Positions 16,909 to 26,000 of a DNA stretch of 64,000 bases are shown one piece after another; the first letter of the stretch is position 1, and the number at the start of each line of letters is the position of its first letter. The position numbers and the translations under genes were made by a program. The notes under the pieces were generated by a model. The model saw only the letters and a program-made list of their open reading frames with translations. It ran no database searches and was not told the origin of the DNA. Origin of the DNA: Flavobacterium cheongpyeongense. GTDB lineage: Bacteria > Bacteroidota > Bacteroidia > Flavobacteriales > Flavobacteriaceae. The stretch lies in NCBI RefSeq assembly GCF_003202435.1, contig NZ_QJHK01000017.1, positions 1 to 64,000 on the forward strand, in the 5' to 3' direction.

Positions 16909-17364
16909 ATGAACGAAACGAATATTATTGACTTTGTAGTTGACAAAATAGTTAAGTATCCCAATATTAAATTTAATAAAAAAAGTAATTCTGAACTTAA
17001 AATATTTTGTCACGACAAAAACGGTTTTAATATTTATTTGCAAACAAATCATCGTGAGAGCACACTTTATTTTGGAGCATTTCATTGGCATTTTGATTTT
17101 ACAGAATATGAAACTAATGAAATGCTGAATCAACTTCTTTTCGGCTTAACTGGGATTGCTAGACTTAAAGAATTTTCTAAAAACGGAAAAGCTTATAAGT
17201 GGAAATTAGAAGTTCAAGACAAAGATGGAAATTGGCTAGATAACGGAACGATGGGAACTATAAAACTAAACTTTTGGACAAAAGCGAATATAAAGTATTT
17301 CCAAAATAACCTTATACCAAAAGATATTTTATATTTGGATAATGAAGAAAAAATAATTCAATAA
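16909..17364 (+). CDS. Hypothetical protein (cassette 4)
   Basis: 151 residues, not recognised. No signal peptide or membrane segment. It looks like a small soluble alpha/beta protein: FVVDKIVKYPNIKFNKK, a strand-rich middle (ELKIFCHDKNGFNIYLQTN; STLYFGAFHWHFDF), then a helix and WKLEVQDKDGNW. The His/Trp-rich FGAFHWHF stretch is notable. Similar proteins of unknown role are common cargo in accessory regions. No start problem: ATG follows an AT-rich leader. Confidence 0.65.
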   Translation: MNETNIIDFVVDKIVKYPNIKFNKKSNSELKIFCHDKNGFNIYLQTNHRESTLYFGAFHWHFDFTEYETNEMLNQLLFGLTGIARLKEFSKNGKAYKWKLEVQDKDGNWLDNGTMGTIKLNFWTKANIKYFQNNLIPKDILYLDNEEKIIQ

Positions 17365-17422
17365 AATGCTAAATGCCTTTTATTTTAAGTGGAAATATTA
17401 ATGACAAACGAAATAAAAAAAC

Positions 17423-17572
17423 GCCCACTATGAGCCTACAACGGATTTGGCATTTGGCTTAATGGAAAGTTGGTTTTGTATTTGGAAGATTTTCCCCCCT
17501 GCGTAAAGTCTGAAGACTTTACGCAGGGGGGAACGTAGGGTGAAATTCCTTTGCGTGACTCCATTAGGCGAC
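17423..17572 (+). repeat. attC-like site 4, chimeric, with a 38-nt perfect palindrome and intron domain VI
   Basis: Left box GCCCAC (17423-17428) matches the cassette 4 core only in its outer half. The left half is like site 2 (ACAACGGATTTGGCAT…GGCTTAATGGAAA). The centre is a perfect hairpin, 17494-17531: 18-bp arms starting CCCCCCTGCGTAAAG with a 2-nt loop. The right half is domain VI-like (AGGGTGAAATTCC…GACTCCATT) and ends at the next core TTAGGCGAC. Domain V is absent. The GCGTAAAGTCTGAAGA stretch also occurs in copies A and B. Confidence 0.7.
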
Positions 17573-17586
17573 ATACTTAAAAAACG

Positions 17587-18381
17587 ATGAAAAAAAAACT
17601 AATTATATTATATTTTCTTCTTGGAATTACTACAATTGGATTCGGACAAGAATTTCCTGAAAAGAATAAAAAGTATGATCTCCAAATATTTGAGTTTTTA
17701 GTGTCTTCAACTGAAAAAGATTCAACATTATTAGAAACCTTTCTAATGAATATTAAACCTTTTTCAAAATGGGACATGAGACCTTTGAAGAGAGAGAAAG
17801 TCTGGGCTTTAGATACTATTCATCTCGCAAGTGAGGTTCCAAATTTCATTTGGGGTGCATTTTCCAATAAATATAAAATTTCACAGAAAGAGTCCATGAA
17901 TATGCCAAATCAATTTTTAGGCAAAGGAGTAGAAAAAAGAAGTTCCTTAGAAAGTTATTTAAATGAAAATCTAAAAAAAATTGACGGGCTTTCGAAGCTT
18001 ATTTTAGAAAGTAAAAATGATATCTTCTTATCCCAAAATAACCTTCAGAGAATTGATAATGTGTACAAAGAAAATAATCGATATTGGAAATATTCTATTC
18101 CTTCAGATTCTCCTTTCCCAATTTCAAATCAAATCGAAACTAATATAAAAGATAGTTATTCCAAAAAACAAATCAAACTTTTAGAATTGCTTAAAGATTT
18201 GAAGATTTATTCAGCCATAAAGACCCATAAAGGCATTTTCTATATAATTGATGGCTTTACGGATAATTCATATGGTTATTATTTTAATCAGCAAGGAGAA
18301 ATGGAAAAGGATAATTTTCTATTCCAAATTATGAGATCTGAAAAAATAAATAAAAACTATTTTTACTACGTAGCAAATTAA
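17587..18381 (+). CDS. Secreted protein of unknown function (cassette 5)
   Basis: 264 residues with signal peptide MKKKLIILYFLLGITTIGFGQ. The mature protein is mixed alpha/beta with a C-terminal strand-rich region (KTHKGIFYIIDGFTDNSYGYYFNQQGEM). Family not recognised and no catalytic motif. Its cassette core GTTAGGCGAC-type start (17565) is perfectly complemented by GTCGCCTAAC directly after the stop (18385-18394), the clearest cassette pairing in the array. Confidence 0.7.
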   Translation: MKKKLIILYFLLGITTIGFGQEFPEKNKKYDLQIFEFLVSSTEKDSTLLETFLMNIKPFSKWDMRPLKREKVWALDTIHLASEVPNFIWGAFSNKYKISQKESMNMPNQFLGKGVEKRSSLESYLNENLKKIDGLSKLILESKNDIFLSQNNLQRIDNVYKENNRYWKYSIPSDSPFPISNQIETNIKDSYSKKQIKLLELLKDLKIYSAIKTHKGIFYIIDGFTDNSYGYYFNQQGEMEKDNFLFQIMRSEKINKNYFYYVAN

Positions 18382-18384
18382 TAC

Positions 18385-18787
18385 GTCGCCTAACAGCCAG
18401 GGTTCGTTGGGTTCGAAAAGCCAACACCCAAGCTTTTAGGCAACTGAAGAAGTAATAAAACCCTTGTTAAATGGAACCACTAAGACTCCGTCACTATGAG
18501 TTATCGTAAAACAATCAGGAGGATTTCCAGAGGATGTGGATTCCTCTTTTTTTGTGGAGTAATTCGGAAAACCTCCGTTCACCACCGAGCGTATGCTGGC
18601 AAGTACGCGCTGGCTTTGTTTTTTCGTGTTCATACAACTCATTTTAAAGCCTTTTGCCACCCTGATTTTTGGGTAGCAAACCAGTTTACTTTTCACCGAA
18701 AGCTATTTTTTTGTAGTTTAAATCAACTATATTTACGTTCAAAATAATAAAAAACGGAGGTTTTGAGACAAACTGATGTTAGCCGAC
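18385..18787 (+). repeat. attC-like site 5 (long type, copy C1)
   Basis: R'' GTCGCCTAAC (18385-18394) and R' GTTAGCCGAC (18778-18787) bound about 400 bp that is homologous along its length to 20406-20795. Its left part shares a core with copies A and B (…GTTRAAYGGAACCRCT…ACTATG). TAACAGCCAG pairs with CTGATGTTA at the ends. Just before the right end a shared AT-rich stretch carries a -7-like TATATTTA and a CGGAGG. Short apparent ORFs inside it are not conserved and were not called. The gap 18382-18808 holds nothing else. Confidence 0.7.
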
Positions 18788-18808
18788 ATTTTAGCGCATC
18801 CAAAAATA

Positions 18809-19723
18809 ATGAAACAATATTTTATTTTACAATTCAAAATGTTAAACAGGCAATTAACCGAATGGGGAATTGAACCCGTAATTGGTTATGTTGTTGGTCT
18901 TTTTGCATTTATTGGTATTTCAATAAAATTATTTGAAAAAACTCAATTTGCTGAATATATCTATATTGTATTGGCTTTAAGTTTAGTAATAAAATTGAAT
19001 GAAATAAACAGAAACGATTTTTTGAAGCTTTGTTATTCTAAAACGGAGTATATTAAAATAAGAATAGTTGAAAACCTAATTGTTTCAATAGTATTCATAA
19101 CCTTTTTACTATTTCAAGAAAAGTATTTGAGTTCGATTTTACTTTTTATTTCGGTTTGTCTTTTTTCTCTACTAGATTTTAAAAACAAATCAAGCTTTAC
19201 AATACCAACTCCTTTTTATAAGTATCCGTTTGAGTTTATAGTAGGATTTAGGTCAAATTATTTGATCTATTTCTTTGCTTATTTTTTGACCTTTATGTCA
19301 ATTAGTGTTAATAATTTTAATTTGGGTATTTTTTCATTAATTCTGACTTTACTTTCTTGTCTTAATCATTATACAAATTCAGAAAATGAATTTTATGTTT
19401 GGGTATTTTCTATGACACCAAAAGAATTTATAAGATATAAGTTAAAAAACATCATTCAATATTCAACTATTTTGTGCTTACCAATACTTATAACTTTAGC
19501 TCTGTTTTTCTATACAAAAATTGATATAATAGTAGTTTTTCAATTTTTAGGATATTTATTTATTTTCACAACTATGTTAGCAAAATATTCAGTATTTCCT
19601 GAGAAATTAAATATTAGATTCGGAATTGTATTTGCTTTAACATTTTGGTTTCCACCATTATTATTGTTCATTATTCCTTATCTGTACATTCAATCAACGA
19701 AAAAATTAAAAGAAATATTATAA
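18809..19723 (+). CDS. Integral membrane protein, probable ABC-2-type permease (cassette 6)
   Basis: 304 residues from the ATG at 18809. An upstream ATG at 18776 lies inside the attC-like core and is rejected as start. About eight hydrophobic segments (for example VIGYVVGLFAFIGISI, YIYIVLALSLVIKL, NLIVSIVFITFLLF, FGIVFALTFWFPPLLLFIIPYLYI). Its stop overlaps the start of an ABC ATPase gene (TAATG, 19721-19725), so it is most likely the permease of that pair. The substrate is unknown; single permease/ATPase pairs of this kind serve in peptide or bacteriocin export or immunity. Confidence 0.75.
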   Translation: MKQYFILQFKMLNRQLTEWGIEPVIGYVVGLFAFIGISIKLFEKTQFAEYIYIVLALSLVIKLNEINRNDFLKLCYSKTEYIKIRIVENLIVSIVFITFLLFQEKYLSSILLFISVCLFSLLDFKNKSSFTIPTPFYKYPFEFIVGFRSNYLIYFFAYFLTFMSISVNNFNLGIFSLILTLLSCLNHYTNSENEFYVWVFSMTPKEFIRYKLKNIIQYSTILCLPILITLALFFYTKIDIIVVFQFLGYLFIFTTMLAKYSVFPEKLNIRFGIVFALTFWFPPLLLFIIPYLYIQSTKKLKEIL

Positions 19724-20403
19724 TGATTAGCATTGAAAACTTGTCAAAATCATACGGTTCTAAACTAGTTTTAGAAAATATTAACCTGAATTTTGAAAAA
19801 GGAAAAGTTTATGGAATTGTTGGCGAAAATGGTGCAGGAAAAACGACTTTGTTCAAATGTATTGCTGGATTAGAAAAATACAATGGAGCAATCCATTGTG
19901 AATATGGAAAACCTAAAGATTTTTTGGGCTATTTACAAACAGAACCCTTCTTTTTTTCAAAAATAACAGGTAATGAGTATATTCAGTTATTATGCAATGC
20001 CAGAAATGTAATCTATCCTGATATAAAAGAAAAAAATATTTTTGATTTACCATTGAATGAATATGCAGTAAAATATTCAACTGGTATGAGAAAAAAACTC
20101 GCATTTACAGCAATATTATTACAAGAAAATAAATTATTTATTTTAGACGAGCCTTTTAATGGTGTTGATATTCACAGTAACATCATAATTACTGAAATAA
20201 TTCATAAATTGAAAGGAATGGGAAAATCAATAATAATTTCATCTCACATTTTTTCGACACTAAACGACACTTGCGATGAAATATTTTTATTGAAAAACGG
20301 AAAAATAATTAAGACAGTTTTGAAGGAGGAATTTCGCAATTTAGAAAGTGAAATGAAAGCGTTTACAATCGGAAATAAAATAGAAAAATTAAACTTAAAA
20401 TAA
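19723..20403 (+). CDS. ABC transporter ATP-binding protein (cassette 6)
   Basis: 226 residues from the ATG at 19723, where ISIENLSKSYGSKLVLENI begins a standard ABC domain. Walker A is GENGAGKTT, the signature is YSTGMRKK (a diverged LSGGQ), Walker B is LFILDEPFNGVD, and the H-loop is SSH. It couples with the preceding membrane protein through a one-base overlap. Two genes in one cassette with a coupled start is less usual than single-gene cassettes. Confidence 0.9.
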   Translation: MISIENLSKSYGSKLVLENINLNFEKGKVYGIVGENGAGKTTLFKCIAGLEKYNGAIHCEYGKPKDFLGYLQTEPFFFSKITGNEYIQLLCNARNVIYPDIKEKNIFDLPLNEYAVKYSTGMRKKLAFTAILLQENKLFILDEPFNGVDIHSNIIITEIIHKLKGMGKSIIISSHIFSTLNDTCDEIFLLKNGKIIKTVLKEEFRNLESEMKAFTIGNKIEKLNLK

Positions 20404-20405
20404 AA

Positions 20406-20795
20406 CGGTTATTAACAGCTAGGGTTGGGTTCGAAGAGCCAACACCCGAAAAGCAAACTGACGAAGTAATGAAAACCTTGTTGAACGGAACCACTGAGAC
20501 TCCGTTACTATGAAGTATCGTAAAAATCAGGAAGATTTTAAGAGGATTGGGATTCCTCTTTTTGTGGAGTAATTCAGAAAACCCGAGTACACCACTGAGT
20601 ATATGAGGTATTACGCACTAGCCTTGTTTTTTCATGTTCATACAATTCCTTTTAAAGCCTTTTGCCACCCTGATTTTTGGGCAGCAAACCAGAGGTTACT
20701 TTTTCCCGAAAGTTATTTTTTTGTAGTTTAAATCAACTATACTTATGTTCAAAATAATAAAAACGGAGGTTTTGAGACAAACTGATGTTATGTGC
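20406..20795 (+). repeat. attC-like site 6 (long type, copy C2)
   Basis: Right core GTTATGTGC (20787-20795); the left end CGGTTATTAAC (20406-20416) is only a partial complement of the cassette 6 core. The body is homologous to C1 over about 380 bp, including …GTTGAACGGAACC…, CCACCCTGATTTTTGGG and the terminal GGAGGTTTTGAGACAAACTG. The 423-bp gap before the next gene is otherwise empty. Confidence 0.7.
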
Positions 20796-20826
20796 AAGCT
20801 TAAACAGAAAATAAACAAAGGGAAAT

Positions 20827-21430
20827 TTGAAAAATAAGAGGCTAATAATAACAATAATCGTTTTCTGTATCATAGTAAACACATCATACTATTGGAAAGG
20901 AAAACTTTACTTTTTAACATTCCCTGCTTTCTTTATATTATTCATTGTTTATGTTGGACTTGGACTTGCATTAATTCGAGAACTTTACTTTGCTTTTAAA
21001 GACAATTTCAAAGACAAGAAAAGAATACTAACAATTGGTTTGCTAATAACAGTTTTGACTTTGACCTTTCTTAAACCATTTGGATTTATAAACTTTGAAG
21101 AATTTTGAAGGTAAAAATGTCTTAATTGCAGAAAGAGAAGGAGTCGCAGGTTGTATGATGACTTTGAAACTTAAAGATAATAATGAATTTACAGCAAAAA
21201 GCGTTTGCTTTGGTATCACAGAAATTAATGGTAACTATAAGTTCAGAAACGATACTGTCTATTTTGAAAACGTTGAACTTGGAAGAGGAGAAAAAGAATT
21301 TTACAAATAGGCTGTTATAAAACCTTTGAAATTTTATAGTGATAATAAATACTTTGAATTGTTATGTTACAGAAGCAAGAACGACACAATCGGGCACGGA
21401 CTAAAAGTAATATTAAAAGAACTTAAATAA
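20827..21430 (+). pseudogene. Decayed membrane protein gene (cassette 7)
   Basis: The first frame (TTG start at 20827) encodes three membrane segments (LIITIIVFCIIVNTSYY; FLTFPAFFILFIVYVGLGL; ILTIGLLITVLTLTF) and stops at 21108. A second frame picks up at once (FEGKNVLIAEREGVAGC… to EKEFYK, TAG at 21308-21310), and the same frame then reads on as AVIKPLKFYSDNKYFELLCY…KELK to a TAA at 21428-21430. The simplest reading is one gene broken by a frameshift near 21100 and a nonsense codon at 21308. The last codon is 7 bp before the R'' box. Alternatively two or three tiny genes exist; I think that less likely. Confidence 0.6.
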
Positions 21431-21437
21431 AAAGCCA

Positions 21438-21552
21438 GATCATAACATCAGCTCCTATGTAAAGCATCGTAAAGTTATTCACAACTGACACTGTTCTAAA
21501 AAGTGTGTTGTTTTTCGAGTATGGAATTCCGTTCCAACGGCTTGTTAGTTAC
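21438..21552 (+). repeat. attC-like site 7, right end of the array (115 bp)
   Basis: R'' GATCATAAC (21438-21446) complements the cassette 7 core GTTATGTGC at 7 of 9 positions. R' GTTAGTTAC lies at 21544-21552. The normal attC size and lack of any plus-strand gene beyond it mark this as the last cassette junction before the chromosomal RND operon. Confidence 0.65.
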
Positions 21553-21569
21553 AAACGGCAAATCATAAA

Positions 21570-21603
21570 AAACCTCCCGAAAATTTTCACTTCCGGGAGG
21601 TTT
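21570..21603 (-). terminator. Intrinsic terminator of the RND efflux operon
   Basis: A 10-bp GC-rich stem: AAACCTCCCG (21570-21579) pairs with CGGGAGGTTT (21594-21603). Read on the minus strand the stem is followed by a T-run, 33 bp after the outer-membrane factor gene. Confidence 0.85.
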
Positions 21604-21635
21604 CGTTTTACAACCTAATTAATATAAAAACAATG

Positions 21636-23075
21636 CTATTTCCAGCCTCCGCCCAGATCTCTGTAGACATAAACTGCTGCGTTGAGCTGTTCTTTTTTGG
21701 TATCTATCAATTCTAATTTTGATTCTAAAGCATCACGCTGTGTCATCAAAACTTCAAAATAATCTACTCTTGCTGATTTAAACAAGTCATTCGAAACTTC
21801 GATTGATTTATTTAAGGCATCAACTTGTTGTGATTTTAAATCGTAACTTCTCTGTAAATTATCAATTTTAGAAAGTTGATTCGAAACTTCCAGATACGCA
21901 TTCAAAATCGTACGATCATAGTTGTATAACGCCTGAATTTGTCTTGCATTGGCACTCGAAAACTCAGCTTTGATAGCATTTCTGTTAATCAGCGGTGCTG
22001 CCAGTTCTCCTGCCAAAGAGTACAAAATAGATTCTGGGAAGGTAAACAAATAAGCCGGTTTAAAGGCCTGTACCCCAAAAGCTGCCGAAATTTCAAGTGA
22101 AGGATAGAATTCGGCACGGGCTACTTTTACATCTAATTTGGCTGCAACCAGTTCTAATTCGGCTTGTTTAACATCCGGGCGGTTCATCAATAACTGAGAC
22201 GGAATTCCGGAGTTTACTTCTGCAGGCAATAAGGTCAAAAAGTTACTGTTGGTTCTCTTCACTTCCTGCGGATATCTTCCCAATAAGAAATTGATTTTAT
22301 TCTCGTTCTCCTTAATTTTCTGAAGAATATCAAACTCTAAACTTTTTGAAGTCAATACCTCAGCCTGAAACTTCTGAACACCAAGTTCTGTAGCTCTCGC
22401 TGCCTGTTTCTGAATTTTTACAATTTCTAAAGCATTTGTCTGGAGTTCGATGGTTTGTTTTACAATATCCAGCTGACTGTCCAGGGCCAGTAATTCGTAA
22501 TAGGAATCGGCGACCTCAGCAATCAGGTTGGTAATGACAAAGTTTCTGCCTTCAATAGTTGCCAAATATTTGTTTACTGCCGCTTTTTTAGAATTACGCA
22601 GTTTTTTCCAGATATCCACTTCCCAGTTGGCATAAGCGGCAATGGTAAAATCACCAAGCGGATCAGGCGTTTCAACACCCGGTTTTATTTCTGTAGTGGC
22701 ATCACCAGCACCCTGACTGGTATAGCGTCCTACTTTTTCTACTCCCGCTCCGGTACGAACGCCTGCAGATGGCAGCAAGAGTCCTTTTTTAACCCGAATA
22801 TCATTTTTTGCAATTTCTATTTCCTGCAGCGTAATGTTTAATTCCTGATTGTTTTTTAAGGCAGCATCAATTAAGTCAATCAGATTCTGATCCTTAAAAA
22901 ATGTTCTCCACTTCATGGAACCCGTATTGACTGTATCCTGGGTTTTAGCTGCTCCAAAAGATTCCGGAACGGGCGCACTTGCCGTTGCAGTCTCGGCCAC
23001 GGGGGCTTTACAGCCCAGCACAGTAAGACAAAGGCCTAACGCAATACGATATTGATATGCTTTGAATTTATACAT
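21636..23075 (-). CDS. RND efflux outer-membrane lipoprotein (OprM/NodT family)
   Basis: 479 residues from the ATG at 23075. Lipobox LTVLGC (MYKFKAYQYRIALGLCLTVLGC). Two OEP repeats are seen: LIDLIDAALKNNQELNITLQEIEIAKNDIRVKKG early, LMNRPDVKQAELELVAAKLDVKVARAEFYPSLEISA in the second half. It forms the trimeric outer-membrane channel for the pump encoded upstream. The ATG overlaps the end of the RND gene (CATGTATAA), so the two are coupled; an in-frame TTG 12 bp earlier is rejected. Confidence 0.95.
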   Translation of the reverse strand: MYKFKAYQYRIALGLCLTVLGCKAPVAETATASAPVPESFGAAKTQDTVNTGSMKWRTFFKDQNLIDLIDAALKNNQELNITLQEIEIAKNDIRVKKGLLLPSAGVRTGAGVEKVGRYTSQGAGDATTEIKPGVETPDPLGDFTIAAYANWEVDIWKKLRNSKKAAVNKYLATIEGRNFVITNLIAEVADSYYELLALDSQLDIVKQTIELQTNALEIVKIQKQAARATELGVQKFQAEVLTSKSLEFDILQKIKENENKINFLLGRYPQEVKRTNSNFLTLLPAEVNSGIPSQLLMNRPDVKQAELELVAAKLDVKVARAEFYPSLEISAAFGVQAFKPAYLFTFPESILYSLAGELAAPLINRNAIKAEFSSANARQIQALYNYDRTILNAYLEVSNQLSKIDNLQRSYDLKSQQVDALNKSIEVSNDLFKSARVDYFEVLMTQRDALESKLELIDTKKEQLNAAVYVYRDLGGGWK

Positions 23076-26000
23076 GATTATTGTCAATTTCTTCAGTTAA
23101 TGGATTTTCTTCTTCATGTTTTACCAGTTTGTATTTCTCGGCTATTTTACCAAAAATGTAATATAATCCGGGAATCACAAATACTCCGCAAATGGTTCCG
23201 ATAAGCATTCCTCCGGCTGCTGCAGTACCAATCGTTCTGTTACCTATTTTTCCCGGGCCAGTGGCAAAAGCAAGCGGGAGCAATCCGGCAATAAAAGCAA
23301 AAGAAGTCATTAGAATTGGACGGAATCTTGCTTTTGAACCTTCCATAGCAGCTTCCAGAACTGATTTTCCTGCTGCATGCCTTTGAATAGCAAACTCTAC
23401 AATCAACACAGCATTTTTGCCCAGTAAACCAATAAGCATTACCATGGCAACCTGAGCATAAATATTATTTTCTAATCCGGTTAATTTCAACAGAAGGAAA
23501 GCTCCAAAAATACCTGCCGGCAACGAAAGAATTACCGATAATGGCAGAATAAAACTCTCGTATTGTGCAGCCAAAACCAGATACACAAATCCCAAACAAA
23601 TCAGGAATACCCAAATCGCCTGATTTCCCTGCGCTACCTCATCGGCAGAAATACCAGCCCAGTCAATATCATAACCTCTTGGTAATTTTTTGGCTGCCAC
23701 TTCCTGAATTACTTTAATGGCAGTTCCGGAACTGTATCCCATAGCAGGACCTCCACTAATTTCGGTAGAAGTATACATGTTATGACGCGTAATTTCTGAA
23801 AGGCCATACACTTTTTCCAGTTTCATAAAGGCTGAAAAAGGAACCATTTCATCCCGGTCATTTTTCACGTACAACTTTAAGATATCCTCTGGCAGAGCGC
23901 GATATTCTGGTGCGGCCTGAACGATTACTTTATAGTTGATTCCGTATTTAATAAAACTGATTTCGTAGTTGCTACCTACAAGCGTTGACAAAGTATTCAT
24001 CGCATTTTCGATAGAAACGCCTTTTTGCTGTGCCAGATCATTATCGACTTTCATCATATACTGAGGGAAACTCGCACTAAAGAAGCTAAAGACATTTGTT
24101 AATTCAGGACGTTTGTTCAGTTCTTCTACAAACTCTTTGTTAACTTCTTCCAGTTTTTTGAAATCGCTGGTACCCGTTTTATCCAGCAGACGAAGTTCAA
24201 AACCTCCTGCAGCCCCATATCCCGGAACTGCCGGCGGCTGAAAGAATTCGATATTGGCACCCGGAATGTTTTTAGACTTTTCTTCGAGTTCGATCATAAT
24301 TTCCTGTACGGATTGTTTACGATCATTCCAGTCTTTTAAGTTGATCAGACAGGTTCCTGCATTTGCTCCGGTACCTTCCGTCAAAATTTCATATCCTGCC
24401 AGAGAGGAAACCGATTTTACGCCTTCAATTCCTTCGGCTTCTTTTTGAAGTTTTTCTGCAATGTTATTTGTTCTTTCCAAAGAGGATCCCGGAGGAGTCT
24501 GGATAATCGCATAAAACATTCCCTGATCCTCATTCGGAATAAACCCGGAAGGAACCGTACTGCTGATAAACCATGTTCCTGCACAAAATCCTAAAAGTGC
24601 CACAACAGTAACAACCCTTCTGTTTACAATTTTGGACAATACATTTTGGTATTTGCCCTGAGCGAGATTGAATTTGTTGTTAAAACTATCGATGAATCTG
24701 TTTACAGGTGTTTTTTTCTTCGGTTTGCCATGATTGTTTTTCAGCATCATCGCACAAAGTGCCGGTGTAAGAGTCAAAGCCACAATACCCGAAAGGATAA
24801 TAGCAGTTGCCATTGTAATAGAGAACTGTCTGTAGAATACCCCAACAGGACCTGACATAAAGGCAACCGGAATAAATACTGCCGCCATTAAGAAAGTGAT
24901 GGCAATAATTGCCCCCGCAATTTCATGCATCGCTTTCTTTGTAGCTTTAAATGGCGACAGATGTTCTTCTTCCATCTTAGCATGGACGGCTTCGATGACC
25001 ACGATCGCATCATCGACGACGACTCCAATTGCCAGAACCAAAGCAAATAATGTAATTAAGTTCAGTGAAATATCGAAGAAAGTCATAAATACGAAAGTTC
25101 CGATTAGCGATACGGGTACCGCAATAGCCGGAATTACAGTAGAGCGCCAGTCCCCTAAGAAAAGGAACACTACTAATCCTACCAGAATAAAAGCTTCAAT
25201 AAGTGTATGGATTACTTTTTCGATAGAAGCATCAAGGAATTTAGAAACGTCATACGAGATTTCGTAATCCATTCCTTTTGGAAATTTGGTTTTGATTTTT
25301 TCCAGTTTGGCTTTTACATCTTCAATAACCTGATTGGCATTACTTCCAAAAGATTGTTTTAATACGATTGCTGCTGACGGTTTACCATTTAAATTGGAAT
25401 AAATATCATACATCGAACTTCCAAATTCAATAGTAGCAATGTCTTTTAAACGTAAAAGTTCGCCGTTAGAATTGGATCTTACTACGATATTTCCGTATTG
25501 TTCTTTTGTTGTAAAACGTCCGGAATATTTCAATACATACTCAAATGCCTGGGAGCGTTTACCGGAACTTTCACCCGTTTTACCAGGAGAGGCTTCTAAA
25601 CTCTGACTCGATAATGCTTCCATCACCTCTTCGGCGGAAATTTTATACGCCAGCATTCGGTCCGGTTTTAACCAGATACGCATCGCATATTCACGCGTTC
25701 CTAGAATGTCTCCGGAACCTACACCGTTTACCCTTTTCAATTCTGATAGTATATTGATATCTGCATAATTGTAAAGGAACTTCATGTCAGTATTTTTATC
25801 GTTGCTGTAAAGATTCACATACATCAACATACTTGGGACTTCACGTGTAATCTTCACACCTTCCCTAACAACCAGTGGGGGTAATTTATTGGTAACTGAT
25901 GCCACACGGTTCTGAACATTGACAGCGGCCTGATTTGGATCTGTACCTAAATTGAATACCACCTGAATACTGGCTTCTCCGTCGTTTCCGGCATCAGAGG

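Larger units (their letters stand above)
11484..21552 (+). mobile_element. Integron-type gene-cassette array (seven cassettes, no integrase in view)
   Basis: All genes lie on the plus strand in units bounded by GTTRNNN-type cores: 11484, 14298, 15010, 16849, 17563, 18778, 20787, with a last core at 21544. In an integron each cassette carries its own attC, so the first bases of a unit must complement the R'' box at its far end. This holds: GTTGTAGGCA / TGCCCACAAC (9 of 10), TTAGCGGT / ACCGCCAAC (8 of 9), GTTAGCTGC / GCATCTAAC (8 of 9), GTTAGGCGAC / GTCGCCTAAC (10 of 10, counting the replaced G), GTTATGTGC / GATCATAAC (7 of 9); units 4 and 6 are weaker. The array lies between an operon end and the RND efflux genes. 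With no integrase visible it resembles a cluster of attC lacking integrase; an integrase could lie outside the window. Confidence 0.8.

Noticed and set aside
17494..17531. Rho-independent terminator
   Set aside because: The hairpin is perfect but has no T-run on the plus strand and lies in the middle of an attC-like site.
18436..18747. Genes inside junction C1 (both strands)
   Set aside because: The frames are not conserved in the homologous junction C2, lack start signals and fall in a repeat.
11108..21635. Insertion sequences or a prophage in the accessory region
   Set aside because: No transposase, integrase, phage structural gene or target-site duplication was seen; unit borders follow attC-like cores instead.
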